64,000 nucleotides of DNA, from positions 248,001 to 312,000 of the forward strand of contig NZ_JACIFO010000002.1 of NCBI RefSeq assembly GCF_014197445.1. The letters are read 5' to 3'. Made by a program: the position numbers and the translations under genes. Positions 51,958 to 61,815 of the stretch are shown here, one piece after another. Position 1 is the stretch's first letter. Each line of letters begins with the position of its first letter. The notes beneath the pieces are model-generated. The model was given only the letters and a program-made list of their open reading frames with translations, did not search any database and was not told the origin of the DNA. The stretch comes from Mesonia hippocampi (lineage in GTDB: Bacteria > Bacteroidota > Bacteroidia > Flavobacteriales > Flavobacteriaceae).

Positions 51958-53493
51958 ATGAAAAAAATTCTTAACCTATTCGATTTTAAACAAAAGGTTA
52001 ATTATAAAAATGAAATTTTAGCAGGACTTACCGTAGCCATGACCATGATTCCAGAATCGTTGTCATTTGCTTTATTGGCAGAGTTACCAGCTTTAGTAGG
52101 TTTATACGGAGCTTTTATTATGGGAATAATAACAGCTATTTTTGGAGGAAGACCAGGATTGATTTCCGGAGCCGCTGGAGCCACTGTTGTAGTGCTTATA
52201 GCATTGATGAAATCTCATGGGATAGAATATGTTTTTGCCGCAGTAGCCTTAGCAGGAATTATACAATTGTTCGTAGGAATATTTAAATTAGGAAAATTTA
52301 TACGGTTAGTTCCTCAGCCTGTTATGTATGGTTTTGTAAACGGGTTAGCTGTAATTATATTTATGGCACAAATAGAGCAATTTAAGCATAAAGTAGGCGA
52401 TGTTACCGTATGGCTTTCAGGAAGCCCAATGCTTATTATGATTGCTTTGGTAGCCTTAACCATTGCTATTATTGTAATTTTTCCTAAAATAACTAAAGCA
52501 GTACCATCATCTTTAGTAGCTATTATTGTTGTATTTGCGTTGGTTTTACTTTTTAATATAGATACAAAACAAGTAAAAGATTTATCTTCTATTAGTGGTA
52601 GCTTACCTCCTTTCCATATTCCAGATATTCCATTTACCTTAGAAACCTTAAAAATTATTCTTCCGTATGGTTTAATTATGGCAGCCGTAGGGCTTACCGA
52701 AGGACTTCTAACCTTAAACCTGGTAGATGAAATTACAAAAACCAAAGGAAATAGCAACAGAGAATGTGTAGCACAAGGTGCAGCAAATATTGCAAACGGA
52801 TTTTTCTATGGTATGGGAGGTTGCCCAATGTTAGCCCAAACTTTAGTAAACCTTTCTGCAGGATCAAGGGCAAGACTATCGGGTATTATAGCTGCTTTAA
52901 CTATTCTTTTTATCATTTTATTTGCAGCTCCAGTTATCGAACTTATCCCAATGGCAGCACTTACTGGGGTAATGATTATGGTAGCTGTAGGTACTTTTGA
53001 GTGGGCAAGTTTTAAAGCTTTAACCAAAATGCCTAAGCAAGATATTTTTGTAATGATAGTAGTAACTATTGTAACTATTGTAATGCATAATTTAGCTTTA
53101 GCAGTACTTATTGGGGTTATTATATCGGCTTTAGTATTTGCTTGGGAAAGTGCTAAACGTATACGTGCTAGAAAGTATATAGATGATAACGGAACAAAAC
53201 ATTATGAGTTATACGGACCATTATTTTTTGGTTCTACAACAACATTTATAGATAAATTTGATGTAGAAAACGATCCCGATGAGATAGTTATAGATTTTAC
53301 TGAAAGCAGAATAACCGATATGAGCGCCATAGAGGCTGTAAATAAAGTAACCGAAAAGTATAAAAAAGAAGGTAAAAAAGTACACCTAAAACACCTTAGT
53401 GCAGATTGTGTTAGGTTACTAAATAAGGCCAATGCCATTATTGATGTAAATATTATAGAAGATCCTACTTACAAAGTGATAAGTAATAAATAA
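51958..53493 (+). CDS. SulP family inorganic anion transporter
   Basis: A 511-residue inner-membrane protein with about twelve to fourteen segments, starting with NEILAGLTVAMTMIPESLSFALLA, the SulP signature. A C-terminal STAS domain is at about residues 420-505 (VIDFTESRITDMSAIEAV). It may take up sulfate, bicarbonate or another anion; the specificity is not readable. It is a single-gene unit with its own promoter. Confidence 0.93.
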   Translation: MKKILNLFDFKQKVNYKNEILAGLTVAMTMIPESLSFALLAELPALVGLYGAFIMGIITAIFGGRPGLISGAAGATVVVLIALMKSHGIEYVFAAVALAGIIQLFVGIFKLGKFIRLVPQPVMYGFVNGLAVIIFMAQIEQFKHKVGDVTVWLSGSPMLIMIALVALTIAIIVIFPKITKAVPSSLVAIIVVFALVLLFNIDTKQVKDLSSISGSLPPFHIPDIPFTLETLKIILPYGLIMAAVGLTEGLLTLNLVDEITKTKGNSNRECVAQGAANIANGFFYGMGGCPMLAQTLVNLSAGSRARLSGIIAALTILFIILFAAPVIELIPMAALTGVMIMVAVGTFEWASFKALTKMPKQDIFVMIVVTIVTIVMHNLALAVLIGVIISALVFAWESAKRIRARKYIDDNGTKHYELYGPLFFGSTTTFIDKFDVENDPDEIVIDFTESRITDMSAIEAVNKVTEKYKKEGKKVHLKHLSADCVRLLNKANAIIDVNIIEDPTYKVISNK

Positions 53494-53496
53494 AGG

Positions 53497-54315
53497 TTAC
53501 CACCATACTACAAATAGCCGAGTGTAGCAATGTTCAGATTTTTTTACCCAAAGTAAAACAGATTTCTTTGCTAATATAAATTTTTCTACCTGAAGGTTTA
53601 TTTGCTCAAAATTTAACCAGGTTTTATGCTCTGCTAAAGGTGGTGTAAACCAAATAGATTTTTTTGGTGAATAGAATAGAAATTCACCATAAACTTCTTT
53701 AGTAAATTTTGTGTAACTTGTATAATAACCAACTATGCAAGCTTGGTTTATACTACTAAAATCTGGTTTTACACTTTTATCTTCAGGAATAAAAAGCTGA
53801 GCTTTAAAACAAACTTTTTGCTTTAAATTATTAGCGTGTATACCATGAGATTTTAAAAGAAGCTTACTTTCTTGTGTTAATGCTAGTGGGAGCTGATGGC
53901 TTTTTAGGCGGCTTACTTTTTTTAATAAAGTATCTTTTCGGTTAGGGCCTATCCAGCGTTGTTCTTCTATTTTAAAACTGGGGTTGTATAAGTATATTTT
54001 ATACACTAATTCTATATGCAATACCTGTTTTGTAGTTAGTTCTTCTATAAAAAAATCAAATTCTCCTAAGGTTTTTTTGTTTACAATAAGCTGCAAATTA
54101 CTAGCTAGTAACTTATAATTTTCTAGTAGGTTTATACTGTGTGTAAAAAATACTTCGGCACGTTTTCCTAAAATTAAGCTTGGTGAAAGCCCAGTTAAGC
54201 TGAGGTTTAGTTTTTTTGGTTTTGGTAAGAAAAAACAAGACATCCCCATAAAATGAGGATGTTTACTTATGTGTGGTGTAGCCAAAAAGCCTTGATATGC
54301 CTTTGTTTCATCCAA
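53497..54315 (-). CDS. DUF1853 family protein
   Basis: A 272-residue soluble protein with no signal peptide. Its pattern (LGKRAEVFFTHSINLLENYKLLASNLQL, then LGEFDFFIEE and HIELVYKIYLY) fits DUF1853. The E-x-x-F/L-D-x-x-H-x-E-like arrangement looks like nuclease-type PD-(D/E)xK folds, but this is only a resemblance. It lies 2 bases after the S41 protease gene, so the two are co-transcribed. Confidence 0.8.
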   Translation of the reverse strand: MDETKAYQGFLATPHISKHPHFMGMSCFFLPKPKKLNLSLTGLSPSLILGKRAEVFFTHSINLLENYKLLASNLQLIVNKKTLGEFDFFIEELTTKQVLHIELVYKIYLYNPSFKIEEQRWIGPNRKDTLLKKVSRLKSHQLPLALTQESKLLLKSHGIHANNLKQKVCFKAQLFIPEDKSVKPDFSSINQACIVGYYTSYTKFTKEVYGEFLFYSPKKSIWFTPPLAEHKTWLNFEQINLQVEKFILAKKSVLLWVKKSEHCYTRLFVVWW

Positions 54316-54317
54316 AG

Positions 54318-55952
54318 TTAATTGGTTTTTAGAATTTTTTTGTATTCCGCTGGGTTGTTAAGTATTTCTTTGGCTTTTTTAATAACATCGTTGTTGGTTA
54401 GATAGTAGGCATATAAACCTTTTTCGTACACATAGCGTTTTACAATTTGGTCGGTAAGAAGTTGTTTTATTTCTTCCGATTTTTCTTGCAACTCATGTTG
54501 TTTTGCCTGTTGTATACTTGCTAATAGTGTTTGATATTCTTGTTCTATATCTTTATCTAAACCTTCTTTTTTTGCTGTTTTTAAGGTGTTTTGAAGACTT
54601 TTTTCTGTTTTGGTGGTATATGTAAAGTTATTGTTTTTTAAATAGCTTAAAAAGTCTGTATAGATTTTTTCATCTACATAGAATTTTTTAGGGTCTAATT
54701 GTGGATTATCGTAGTAAAATTTTGTAACATAGTTAAAAATAATGTCTTCGGTTTCTAGGGCTTTTGTAATTTCGCTGTACGCTGCTGTTTTTAGTTCTAT
54801 ATCAGGAAGAATTCCTCCACCGTCGTAAACTTTTCTTCCGTTTTTTGTAAGAAATTCTTTATAGTTATCTTCTTGTGTACGTATGGCGTTTCCTTCTTTA
54901 TCTCGGTGTTGATAGTCTAGGGCTTGGATGCATCTTCCACTTGGGGTGTAATACCGCGAAATGGTTACTTTAAGTTGTGTGCCATAGGTAAGTTTTTTAG
55001 GGCGTTGTACAAGTCCTTTTCCAAAACTTCTAGCACCTAAAACTACTCCACGGTCTAGGTCTTGTATGCTTCCAGAAACAATTTCGCTTGCAGAGGCACT
55101 TCTGCCATTTATAAGTACGGCAATTGGAATGTTGGTATCTAAGGCTGCTTTTTGGGTAAAATAAGTCTTGTTGTACTTTTCTATTACAGATTTTGTACTG
55201 GTAATTAAAGCTCCTTTTTCAATAAATATATTGCTAACATTTATGGCTTCGGAGAGTAAACCTCCGGGGTTGTTTCGTAGGTCTAAAATAATTTTTTTAG
55301 CGCCTTGTTTTTTTAATTCTTGTAGGGCTCCGGCTACTTCTGCAGATGCTTTTTTATTAAATTTTGTGAGTACAATATAACCAATATCGCCGTCGGTAAG
55401 CTGATAAAAAGGCACGGCGTTGATGTTTACTTTTTCTCGGGTAAGTGTTGTGGTTTTGGTTTTGCCTTGTCTTAAATAGGTAAGTTTTACTTGTGTATCT
55501 GGGCTTCCTTTTAGTAATTCTCCTGCATCTTCATCAAAATCTTGTAAAGTAATATTATCTATTTTAATAATTTCATCGCCCGCTTTTAATCCGGCTTTAT
55601 CTGCGGGATAGTCTTGATATACTTCTCTAAGAATAATTTTATTTTGGGTTGTTTTTACATGGGCTCCAATTCCGGTATATTCACCTGCGTTTTGGATACG
55701 TGCTTGCTCTACTTCTTGTTCGTTCCAAAACTTGGTGTAAGGGTCTAGGTCTTCCAACATGGCTTCAATGGCGGTATCCATTAGCTTTGCTGGGTTTGTT
55801 TCATCTACATAATTCATGTTTAATTCTTTGAAAAGTGTAGTGAAAATTTCTATTTGTTTAGCTATTTCAAAAAAATCTGATTTGAAACTTGTAGTAATGC
55901 TTAGGATTCCTACGGCCAGGATACCGGTAATAATTCTTTTTTTATAGCGCAT
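54318..55952 (-). CDS. S41 family C-terminal processing peptidase
   Basis: A 544-residue periplasmic protease. An N-terminal signal or membrane segment is followed by a PDZ domain (GIGAHVKTTQNKIILREV) at about 80-160. The S41 catalytic domain has the Ser in INGRSASASEIVSGS and the Lys about 25 residues later in ARSFGKGLVQ. The substrate is unknown; tail-specific proteases trim exported proteins. The ATG at 55952 (MRYKKRIITGILAV) is preferred over one 72 bases upstream, which lies inside the DUF4349 gene. Confidence 0.94.
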   Translation of the reverse strand: MRYKKRIITGILAVGILSITTSFKSDFFEIAKQIEIFTTLFKELNMNYVDETNPAKLMDTAIEAMLEDLDPYTKFWNEQEVEQARIQNAGEYTGIGAHVKTTQNKIILREVYQDYPADKAGLKAGDEIIKIDNITLQDFDEDAGELLKGSPDTQVKLTYLRQGKTKTTTLTREKVNINAVPFYQLTDGDIGYIVLTKFNKKASAEVAGALQELKKQGAKKIILDLRNNPGGLLSEAINVSNIFIEKGALITSTKSVIEKYNKTYFTQKAALDTNIPIAVLINGRSASASEIVSGSIQDLDRGVVLGARSFGKGLVQRPKKLTYGTQLKVTISRYYTPSGRCIQALDYQHRDKEGNAIRTQEDNYKEFLTKNGRKVYDGGGILPDIELKTAAYSEITKALETEDIIFNYVTKFYYDNPQLDPKKFYVDEKIYTDFLSYLKNNNFTYTTKTEKSLQNTLKTAKKEGLDKDIEQEYQTLLASIQQAKQHELQEKSEEIKQLLTDQIVKRYVYEKGLYAYYLTNNDVIKKAKEILNNPAEYKKILKTN

Positions 55953-55953
55953 A

Positions 55954-56787
55954 TTAAGATACCTTTTTTCCTTTTTTATTTCGTTTAAAGTAAATATAAA
56001 GAAATATAATAAGAATAAAAGCAAGGATAAACAGTGGCCAAAGGTAAATTAAACCAATAAAAACTACCGAAACGCCATCCCAACCTCCTTTAAAGGCATT
56101 GATGATTTTTTGTCCGTAAGACTCGGTTATTCCTGTTTCTGCGGTTACTTTATAAAAGTTTATGCTTAGGGTACTCATAGAAACTTGACTTTTTAGGTAG
56201 TTTAACCTGCCTTGTCTTGCTTCTATTTCTTCTCGTATATCTGCTATTTGCTTTTCTATGGCTAAAATCTCTTTGATATCTTTAGCTTTTTTTAGTAAGT
56301 CAATATACCGTGTTTCTAAGGCTCGTTTGGTTTTTAATCGTGCTTCTAAGTCTATAAATTCTTCGGTTACATCTTTACGAGAAATTTGTTTTTGTTCAAA
56401 ATAAGTAACGCCTTTAGAGATTTGATCGATAGTGTTTTGGAAATTTTCTGTAGGTACTCTTATTTCCAAATTTCTATTTATCCGATTATAATTTTTGTAA
56501 GAATTATCACTAACAAAATAACCTTTGTTGGCGTTTACAATTTCCGAAATTTGTTGTTGAGTTTTTTCTATATCTTTAGTTTCAAACCTTAATGAAGCTG
56601 TTTTTATAATTTTTTGCTCTTGCTTTTGTGGGCTTGTGTTACTAGCTTTAGCATTTGGAGAACTTGCATAAGCTTTTGGTTGTACGGCATCGCTTTCTAG
56701 CTCGGTGTGCTTATAAGCATTTAGATTATCTCCGCCTTGTGCACATGCAAGCGGAAGCAAAAAGAATAATAGACTAATTAATTTCAT
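55954..56787 (-). CDS. DUF4349 domain-containing lipoprotein
   Basis: A 277-residue protein with a signal peptide and lipobox (LACA, Cys at residue 15). A DUF4349 domain follows with a long coiled coil (about residues 135-200), and one membrane segment lies near the C-terminus (residues 247-268) followed by a basic tail. This double anchoring is typical of DUF4349. The function is unknown. It overlaps rnpA by 14 bases, and its stop is 1 base before the S41 start. Confidence 0.88.
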   Translation of the reverse strand: MKLISLLFFLLPLACAQGGDNLNAYKHTELESDAVQPKAYASSPNAKASNTSPQKQEQKIIKTASLRFETKDIEKTQQQISEIVNANKGYFVSDNSYKNYNRINRNLEIRVPTENFQNTIDQISKGVTYFEQKQISRKDVTEEFIDLEARLKTKRALETRYIDLLKKAKDIKEILAIEKQIADIREEIEARQGRLNYLKSQVSMSTLSINFYKVTAETGITESYGQKIINAFKGGWDGVSVVFIGLIYLWPLFILAFILIIFLYIYFKRNKKGKKVS

Positions 56788-57130
56788 GTAATAAAGTATT
56801 TACAGCTTGTTGTATCTTAGAATACGGCTTGTGTTCTTTGCCTAAATATAAAAATAATATTGCAAACTTTTTATGGTTTGGAGTATATATAATTTGTTTT
56901 TGTGTACGGTAAGCTTCTCTTATTAGGCGTTTTATGCGGTTTCTATCTACAGCTTTTTTAAAATTTCGTTTGGGTACACTTACGGCTACTTTATGTGTAG
57001 TATAATGTGTTGGTAAGGGATAATACAACAATAGTACCGGAAATTTTTTTACTGATTTTCCTTTAGAAAATACTTGTCCGATAAGTTGTTTACTTTTTAA
57101 TTTTTCTATGCGCGGAAAGGTTTGCTCCAT
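56774..57130 (-). CDS. rnpA: Ribonuclease P protein component
   Basis: A 118-residue basic protein that with the RNase P RNA matures the 5' ends of tRNAs. The RNR motif is in AVDRNRIKRLIREAYR at about residues 60-75. Its ATG is only 4 bases after a promoter-like -7 box, so the mRNA may be leaderless. rpmH, often next to rnpA, is not here. It overlaps DUF4349 downstream. Confidence 0.93.
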   Translation of the reverse strand: MEQTFPRIEKLKSKQLIGQVFSKGKSVKKFPVLLLYYPLPTHYTTHKVAVSVPKRNFKKAVDRNRIKRLIREAYRTQKQIIYTPNHKKFAILFLYLGKEHKPYSKIQQAVNTLLHEIN

Positions 57131-57134
57131 GAAA

Positions 57135-57142
57135 CAAAGATA
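57135..57142 (-). promoter_or_regulatory. -7 box directly before rnpA
   Basis: The minus strand reads TATCTTTG, matching TAnnTTTG, only 4 bases before the rnpA ATG at 57130. With transcription starting about 7 bases after the box, the mRNA would start at or within the ATG, that is, a leaderless message. Confidence 0.5.
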
Positions 57143-57204
57143 AGAAGTAATCTAATTGTTTAAACTTGATTTTATTTTTATTAAAAAAGTAGTTATAAGA
57201 ATTA

Positions 57205-57243
57205 AAATAATAACCCTGCTCCTATAGGTATTAGAGCAGGGTT
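57205..57243 (-). terminator. Terminator for the M1 peptidase gene
   Basis: A 10-bp stem (57212-57221 with 57234-57243) with a 12-base loop, T-rich on the minus-strand 3' side. It lies 27 bases past the M1 stop at 57270. Confidence 0.85.
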
Positions 57244-57269
57244 TATGCATTTAACTTAAAATGTATATA

Positions 57270-59090
57270 TTAATTTTGATATACATTATTTGTAGGATCT
57301 ACATCTGCCATACGCTGGCTAGGATCTATTTCTATTTTTTCGATATAAGCTTTAGGTTTATCTAATTTTAAGGTATAGGCAGGGTAAGCCCACGCCCAGT
57401 TATCTAGTACCAATCCTGCATTAGGTTTTATAAAACGCATCATTCTTAAAGGAATATAAAAGCGTTGTGTTGCGTTGTCTTTGTAGGTAACAAGTACTTC
57501 TAGTGGCATTGGCATTAAGCCTTTTCTTTCTAGGGTAATTATTGTTTGGTTGTTTTCTTCTACAAGGCCTTTAATGGCATAGTCTATGATATTGGTTGTT
57601 TGCGTCCAATCGGTTAAATACCAATCTAAATGAGCTCCAGATACTTTTTCGGCAACCCGTTTAAAATCGTTAGGTGTAGGGTGTTTAAATTTCCAATCGT
57701 TATAGTATCTGTGTATGGTTTTTTTAAAGTTTTCTTCACCTATTAAGTATTCTAATTGACTAAGGAATATGGCTCCTTTAGAATAAGCTGTAATCCCATA
57801 GGCTTGGTTAAAGTTATACCTATCGGCATGGGTACTTGCAGGTTGTTCTACTCCAGAGTTTGCTAGGTATAAATAGCCTTTATAGGTGTTTGCAAACGGA
57901 TTTTTGTTGGTGCTGTTCATTACATATTCTTCTGCCAAGGTAGAGAAATAAGATGTAAAACCTTCGTCCATCCATTCGTGTTTACTCTCGTTAGTGGCTA
58001 AAACTAACTGAAACCATGCATGGGCTAATTCGTGAGCAGTAACGCCTACTAAGCTTCCAAAACTTCTTTCTCCGGTAATTAAAGTACACATAGCATATTC
58101 CATTCCGCCATCACCACCTTGAATCACAGAGTATTGCTTGTAGGGGTAAGGACCAATGTGTTTATTGAAAAACAACAGCAATCCTTCTGTTTTTTCTTGT
58201 AAATTTTTCCAATTTTTTATAAACTCAGGATTTTTATTGTTTTTGTATAAGAAATGAAGCTGAGTTCCGTCGCTAGCCATGCGTTTATCATGGATATAAT
58301 CTGGATCGGCAGCCCAGCTAAAATCATGTACATTAGGTGCGATAAAATGCCAAGTTAATTTTTTACCTTTTCTTTTTACTTTTACGCCTTCATCTTCATA
58401 GCCATAACCTATTTGGTTAGGGTTTTGTAGGTAACCAGTACCGCCTATTATATAATCTTTATCGATAGTTATTTTTACGTCAAAATCTCCCCAAACGCCA
58501 TGAAATTCTCTCCCGATGTAAGGGTCTGCATGCCAACCTTCAAAATCGTATTCGGCTAATTTTGGATACCATTGCGTCATAGACAGGGCAACTCCTTCTG
58601 TGCTATTACGTCCTGAACGTCTAATTTGTTTTGGTACTTGTGCATCAAAATCCATTTTAAAAGTTGTTTTTTCTCCTGGTAAAATAGGTTTTTTCAGGTT
58701 TACTTCTAGAATGGTTCCTACAGTCGTATGCTTTATTTCTTGGTTGTCTTGGCTAAGACTTTTTACTTTGATGTAGCCAATTTCGTTGGGTTGAAGTTTA
58801 CTTATCCTGTCCTCTACTCTTCTATCGGGATCTTTTATGGTTCTTGAGCGTACATCCATTTCGCTACCTGGTTGAAAAGCATTAAAATGCAAGTGATAAA
58901 ATACACGGTAAAGTGTATCTGGAGAGTTGTTGGTATAGACTAAGGTTTGTTTTCCGTGGTATTGATAATTTTTTACATCCATATCAATTTCCATCTTATA
59001 ATCAACATGTTGCTGCCAATAGGAATGGTTGTTTTGTGCTTGTATCCCAAAACTTAATAGGGTAAATGATAAGAAAAGTAGTTTTTTCAT
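57270..59090 (-). CDS. M1 family zinc metallopeptidase
   Basis: A 606-residue exported enzyme with a signal peptide (cut after IQAQ, residue 19). The zinc site is complete: HELAH, then Glu 18 residues later in WMDEGF, and a GGMEYAM exopeptidase-like motif stands upstream (GAMEN in classical enzymes). It removes N-terminal residues from peptides. It is a single-gene unit with a terminator. Confidence 0.94.
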   Translation of the reverse strand: MKKLLFLSFTLLSFGIQAQNNHSYWQQHVDYKMEIDMDVKNYQYHGKQTLVYTNNSPDTLYRVFYHLHFNAFQPGSEMDVRSRTIKDPDRRVEDRISKLQPNEIGYIKVKSLSQDNQEIKHTTVGTILEVNLKKPILPGEKTTFKMDFDAQVPKQIRRSGRNSTEGVALSMTQWYPKLAEYDFEGWHADPYIGREFHGVWGDFDVKITIDKDYIIGGTGYLQNPNQIGYGYEDEGVKVKRKGKKLTWHFIAPNVHDFSWAADPDYIHDKRMASDGTQLHFLYKNNKNPEFIKNWKNLQEKTEGLLLFFNKHIGPYPYKQYSVIQGGDGGMEYAMCTLITGERSFGSLVGVTAHELAHAWFQLVLATNESKHEWMDEGFTSYFSTLAEEYVMNSTNKNPFANTYKGYLYLANSGVEQPASTHADRYNFNQAYGITAYSKGAIFLSQLEYLIGEENFKKTIHRYYNDWKFKHPTPNDFKRVAEKVSGAHLDWYLTDWTQTTNIIDYAIKGLVEENNQTIITLERKGLMPMPLEVLVTYKDNATQRFYIPLRMMRFIKPNAGLVLDNWAWAYPAYTLKLDKPKAYIEKIEIDPSQRMADVDPTNNVYQN

Positions 59091-59149
59091 TATTTTAAAT
59101 TTTAGTTTTTGAAGATAATAAATTTTAATTATAAATAGGGATAGGTATT

Positions 59150-59186
59150 TAAAAAAAGAGATTCCTGTACAAGGCAGGAATCTCTT
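59150..59186 (-). terminator. Terminator for the S8 peptidase gene
   Basis: A perfect 12-bp stem (59156-59167 with 59175-59186) with a 7-base loop and a run of T on the minus strand. It lies 22 bases past the S8 stop. Confidence 0.9.
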
Positions 59187-59207
59187 CTAATTATTTAGTA
59201 ACTAAGC

Positions 59208-60872
59208 TTATTTTTTACTAGCTAAGATAAGAGCGTTGTAAAGGTTGGCTAATCTTCCAGATTTTGAAAGTTCACTAAAGGCTTTAACGTCTTCTTGTCC
59301 AGGTACAATTACTTGTGTATCTAGCCATAAGCCACTTTCCATAATTACTTCTTTTACTTGTTTTGCACTTAATTTAGGAAAGTAAGATCTAATCATTGCA
59401 GCTATCCCCGCCACTGCAGGCGAAGCCATAGAGGTACCTTGTAAAAACTCGTAGGTATTTAAAGGTGTTGTAGCATATATTTTTGTTCCAGGAGCAAAAA
59501 CATCTACATTTTCTTTTCCGTAGTTAGAAAATGTAGCAATAAGGTCTGTACCGTAATCATAGTTAGATGCGCCAACAGTTAATACGTTATTAGAAATTTC
59601 TACTGGATTTTCTGGTGTTTGATCGTTCGGGTATACTTGTTTTTCATCAAGGTTTGTAGCATCGTTACCTGCTGCATTTACGATAAGTACGTCGTGTTTT
59701 TCTGCGTATTTAATAGCATCGATAACCCATTCTGGATTTGTAGAGAAGTATTTACCAAAACTTGTGTTTAATACTTTTGCTCCGTTATCTACTGCATAGC
59801 GGATGGCAAGTGCAATATCTTTATCGTATTCATCTCCATCAGGTACTGCGCGGAGGGCCATAATTTTTACATTATTGGCAACGCCATCCATCCCTATGTT
59901 ATTGTTGCGTTGTGCAGCAATAATTCCGGCAACGTGTGTACCGTGTTTTGCATCTTCTTTTTTAGGGTCTGGACCGTCTACATCTCCGTTACCATAATAT
60001 TTATCGTTAATATCATGGATGTTATCGTTGGTTTTTCTGCCGTATAGGTTTTTATTGAAGTGGGTATCTAAACGGCTTTGGAAATATTCTGTTGCTCCTG
60101 TAAGTCTTTCGGCAGCTGCTTCTATACTTCCTAGATTATTTATCATGTTAAGTAAAAAGCTTTTAGCTTCTAGTTCTTCTGCTCCTTGAGGTTCGTATGC
60201 TGCTAGGTTTTCTTTGGTAAGTTCTTTTTTACCTGTTTTTTCTAGCATTAATTTGTTAGAAGCGTTTATTTTATCGGCAAGACCTTTGTAGAAGTCTATG
60301 CTTTGTTCGGTTTCGGTATATTCTTTTTCAAATTCTTTTAAAGCGCGTTGATAGGTTTGGAAAGCTTTTTTATCGGCAGCTGCAATTTGGCTTTCTGTTT
60401 TGCCTTCAAATTTCTTTTCAAAGTCTCTAATAATTCTCACATATTCCATGTTTTCTTCGATGGTATTTCCTAAGAAATTCCATCCATGGATATCATCTAT
60501 ATAGCCATTTTTATCGTCGTCTATTCCATTTCCTGGAATTTCGCCTTCGTTTACCCAAAGCACATTTTTTAGGTCTTCATGTTCTATATCTATTCCACTA
60601 TCTATTACACCTACGATAACCGTTTTTCCTTCTTGATTTTTTATAATTTCTTGGTAGGCTTTATAGATGCTCATCCCTGGGATAGTATCTTGGGCTAAGT
60701 CTTGGTGCCACCAATCTTTTAGTTGTTCTTCATTTAAAGGAGTGGTTTTTAAAACCTGTGTATCTATATTTTCTATTGGAGTAGAAGTAATTACAGGACC
60801 CGATGTACCACAAGCAGTTGCAAAGGCAATAATTGCTGCTGCTAATAAGGGTTTTAATAGAATCTTTTTCAT
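59208..60872 (-). CDS. S8 family serine peptidase (subtilisin-like lipoprotein)
   Basis: A 554-residue predicted lipoprotein (lipobox ATAC, Cys at residue 21). The catalytic triad is complete: Asp in VIDSGID at about residue 91, His in HGTHVAGI at about 312, and Ser in GTSMASPAVAG at about 483. A 200-residue charged helical insertion lies between Asp and His, unusually long for plain subtilases but known in this flavobacterial group. It probably acts on the cell surface or in the periplasm. It follows the MBL hydrolase gene after 10 bases. Confidence 0.93.
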   Translation of the reverse strand: MKKILLKPLLAAAIIAFATACGTSGPVITSTPIENIDTQVLKTTPLNEEQLKDWWHQDLAQDTIPGMSIYKAYQEIIKNQEGKTVIVGVIDSGIDIEHEDLKNVLWVNEGEIPGNGIDDDKNGYIDDIHGWNFLGNTIEENMEYVRIIRDFEKKFEGKTESQIAAADKKAFQTYQRALKEFEKEYTETEQSIDFYKGLADKINASNKLMLEKTGKKELTKENLAAYEPQGAEELEAKSFLLNMINNLGSIEAAAERLTGATEYFQSRLDTHFNKNLYGRKTNDNIHDINDKYYGNGDVDGPDPKKEDAKHGTHVAGIIAAQRNNNIGMDGVANNVKIMALRAVPDGDEYDKDIALAIRYAVDNGAKVLNTSFGKYFSTNPEWVIDAIKYAEKHDVLIVNAAGNDATNLDEKQVYPNDQTPENPVEISNNVLTVGASNYDYGTDLIATFSNYGKENVDVFAPGTKIYATTPLNTYEFLQGTSMASPAVAGIAAMIRSYFPKLSAKQVKEVIMESGLWLDTQVIVPGQEDVKAFSELSKSGRLANLYNALILASKK

Positions 60873-60882
60873 TTGGGTTTAT

Positions 60883-61743
60883 TTAAGAATTAAAAATTTC
60901 GTCGAATGTATAAGTTTTGTCTAATCGCACACCTTTTTCGGTATGTTTTACGGTTATTATTTGGTTGTGCGCATCGTGCTCTAGGAAAAGGTAATAACCT
61001 TTGGTTGCTGCGGTTTCTAAGAATTTCTTTTTTTCTTGCAGCGTTAGCAAGGGTCTGGTGTCGTATCCCATTACATAGGGTAAAGGCACATGCCCTGCGG
61101 TAGGTAATAAATCTGCCATAAAAACTAAGGTTTTTCCTTTATATTCTATATGCGGAATCATTTGCTTATCGGTATGCCCGTCTACATATAGGGTGCTAAA
61201 GTTTAGTCTTTCATGGTATTGAAATGTTACACTTTTATCTAAAAAATTTAATTGTCCGCTTTCTTGCATTGGTAGAAGGTTCTCTTTTAGGAAAGAAGCT
61301 TTTTCGCGCGCGTTTGGGTTGGTAGCCCATTGCCAATGTTCTTTATTGGTCCAAAATTTTGCATTTTTAAATGCAGGTTCATAGCCTGTACGGTTTTTGT
61401 TCCATTGGATACTTCCTCCGCAATGGTCAAAGTGTAAATGGGTCATAAAAATATCGGTGATATCGTCCCGATGAAAGCCTTTTTCTTTTAGCGATTTATC
61501 TAGCGAGAAGTCTCCCCAGCGGTGATAATGACTGAAAAATTTTTCGTTTTGTTTATCGCCTAATCCGTTATCGATAAGGATAAGTTTGTCACCGTTTTCT
61601 ATTAAAAGGCAACGTGCTGCAATATCGATAAGGTTATTGGCATCTGCAGGATTGGTTCTGTTCCAAAGTGCTTTGGGTACAACGCCAAACATTGCACCAC
61701 CATCGAGTTTAAAATTTCCGGCTTCTATGGGGTATAGGGTCAT
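60883..61743 (-). CDS. MBL fold metallo-hydrolase
   Basis: A 286-residue cytoplasmic metallo-beta-lactamase-fold enzyme. The metal-binding motif THLHFDHCGG is near residue 102, the MADLLPT aspartate near 212 and the H of the LEHDAH segment near 254. This is the AHL-lactonase-like arrangement; the true substrate is unknown. It is 10 bases upstream of the S8 peptidase, so co-transcribed. Confidence 0.92.
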   Translation of the reverse strand: MTLYPIEAGNFKLDGGAMFGVVPKALWNRTNPADANNLIDIAARCLLIENGDKLILIDNGLGDKQNEKFFSHYHRWGDFSLDKSLKEKGFHRDDITDIFMTHLHFDHCGGSIQWNKNRTGYEPAFKNAKFWTNKEHWQWATNPNAREKASFLKENLLPMQESGQLNFLDKSVTFQYHERLNFSTLYVDGHTDKQMIPHIEYKGKTLVFMADLLPTAGHVPLPYVMGYDTRPLLTLQEKKKFLETAATKGYYLFLEHDAHNQIITVKHTEKGVRLDKTYTFDEIFNS

Positions 61744-61815
61744 AGCTATGATTTTAAAACATGCAATTTAGTAAAAGCTTGTTCAATTATTTAATTTTTT
61801 ATTCTTAGAGTTTTG

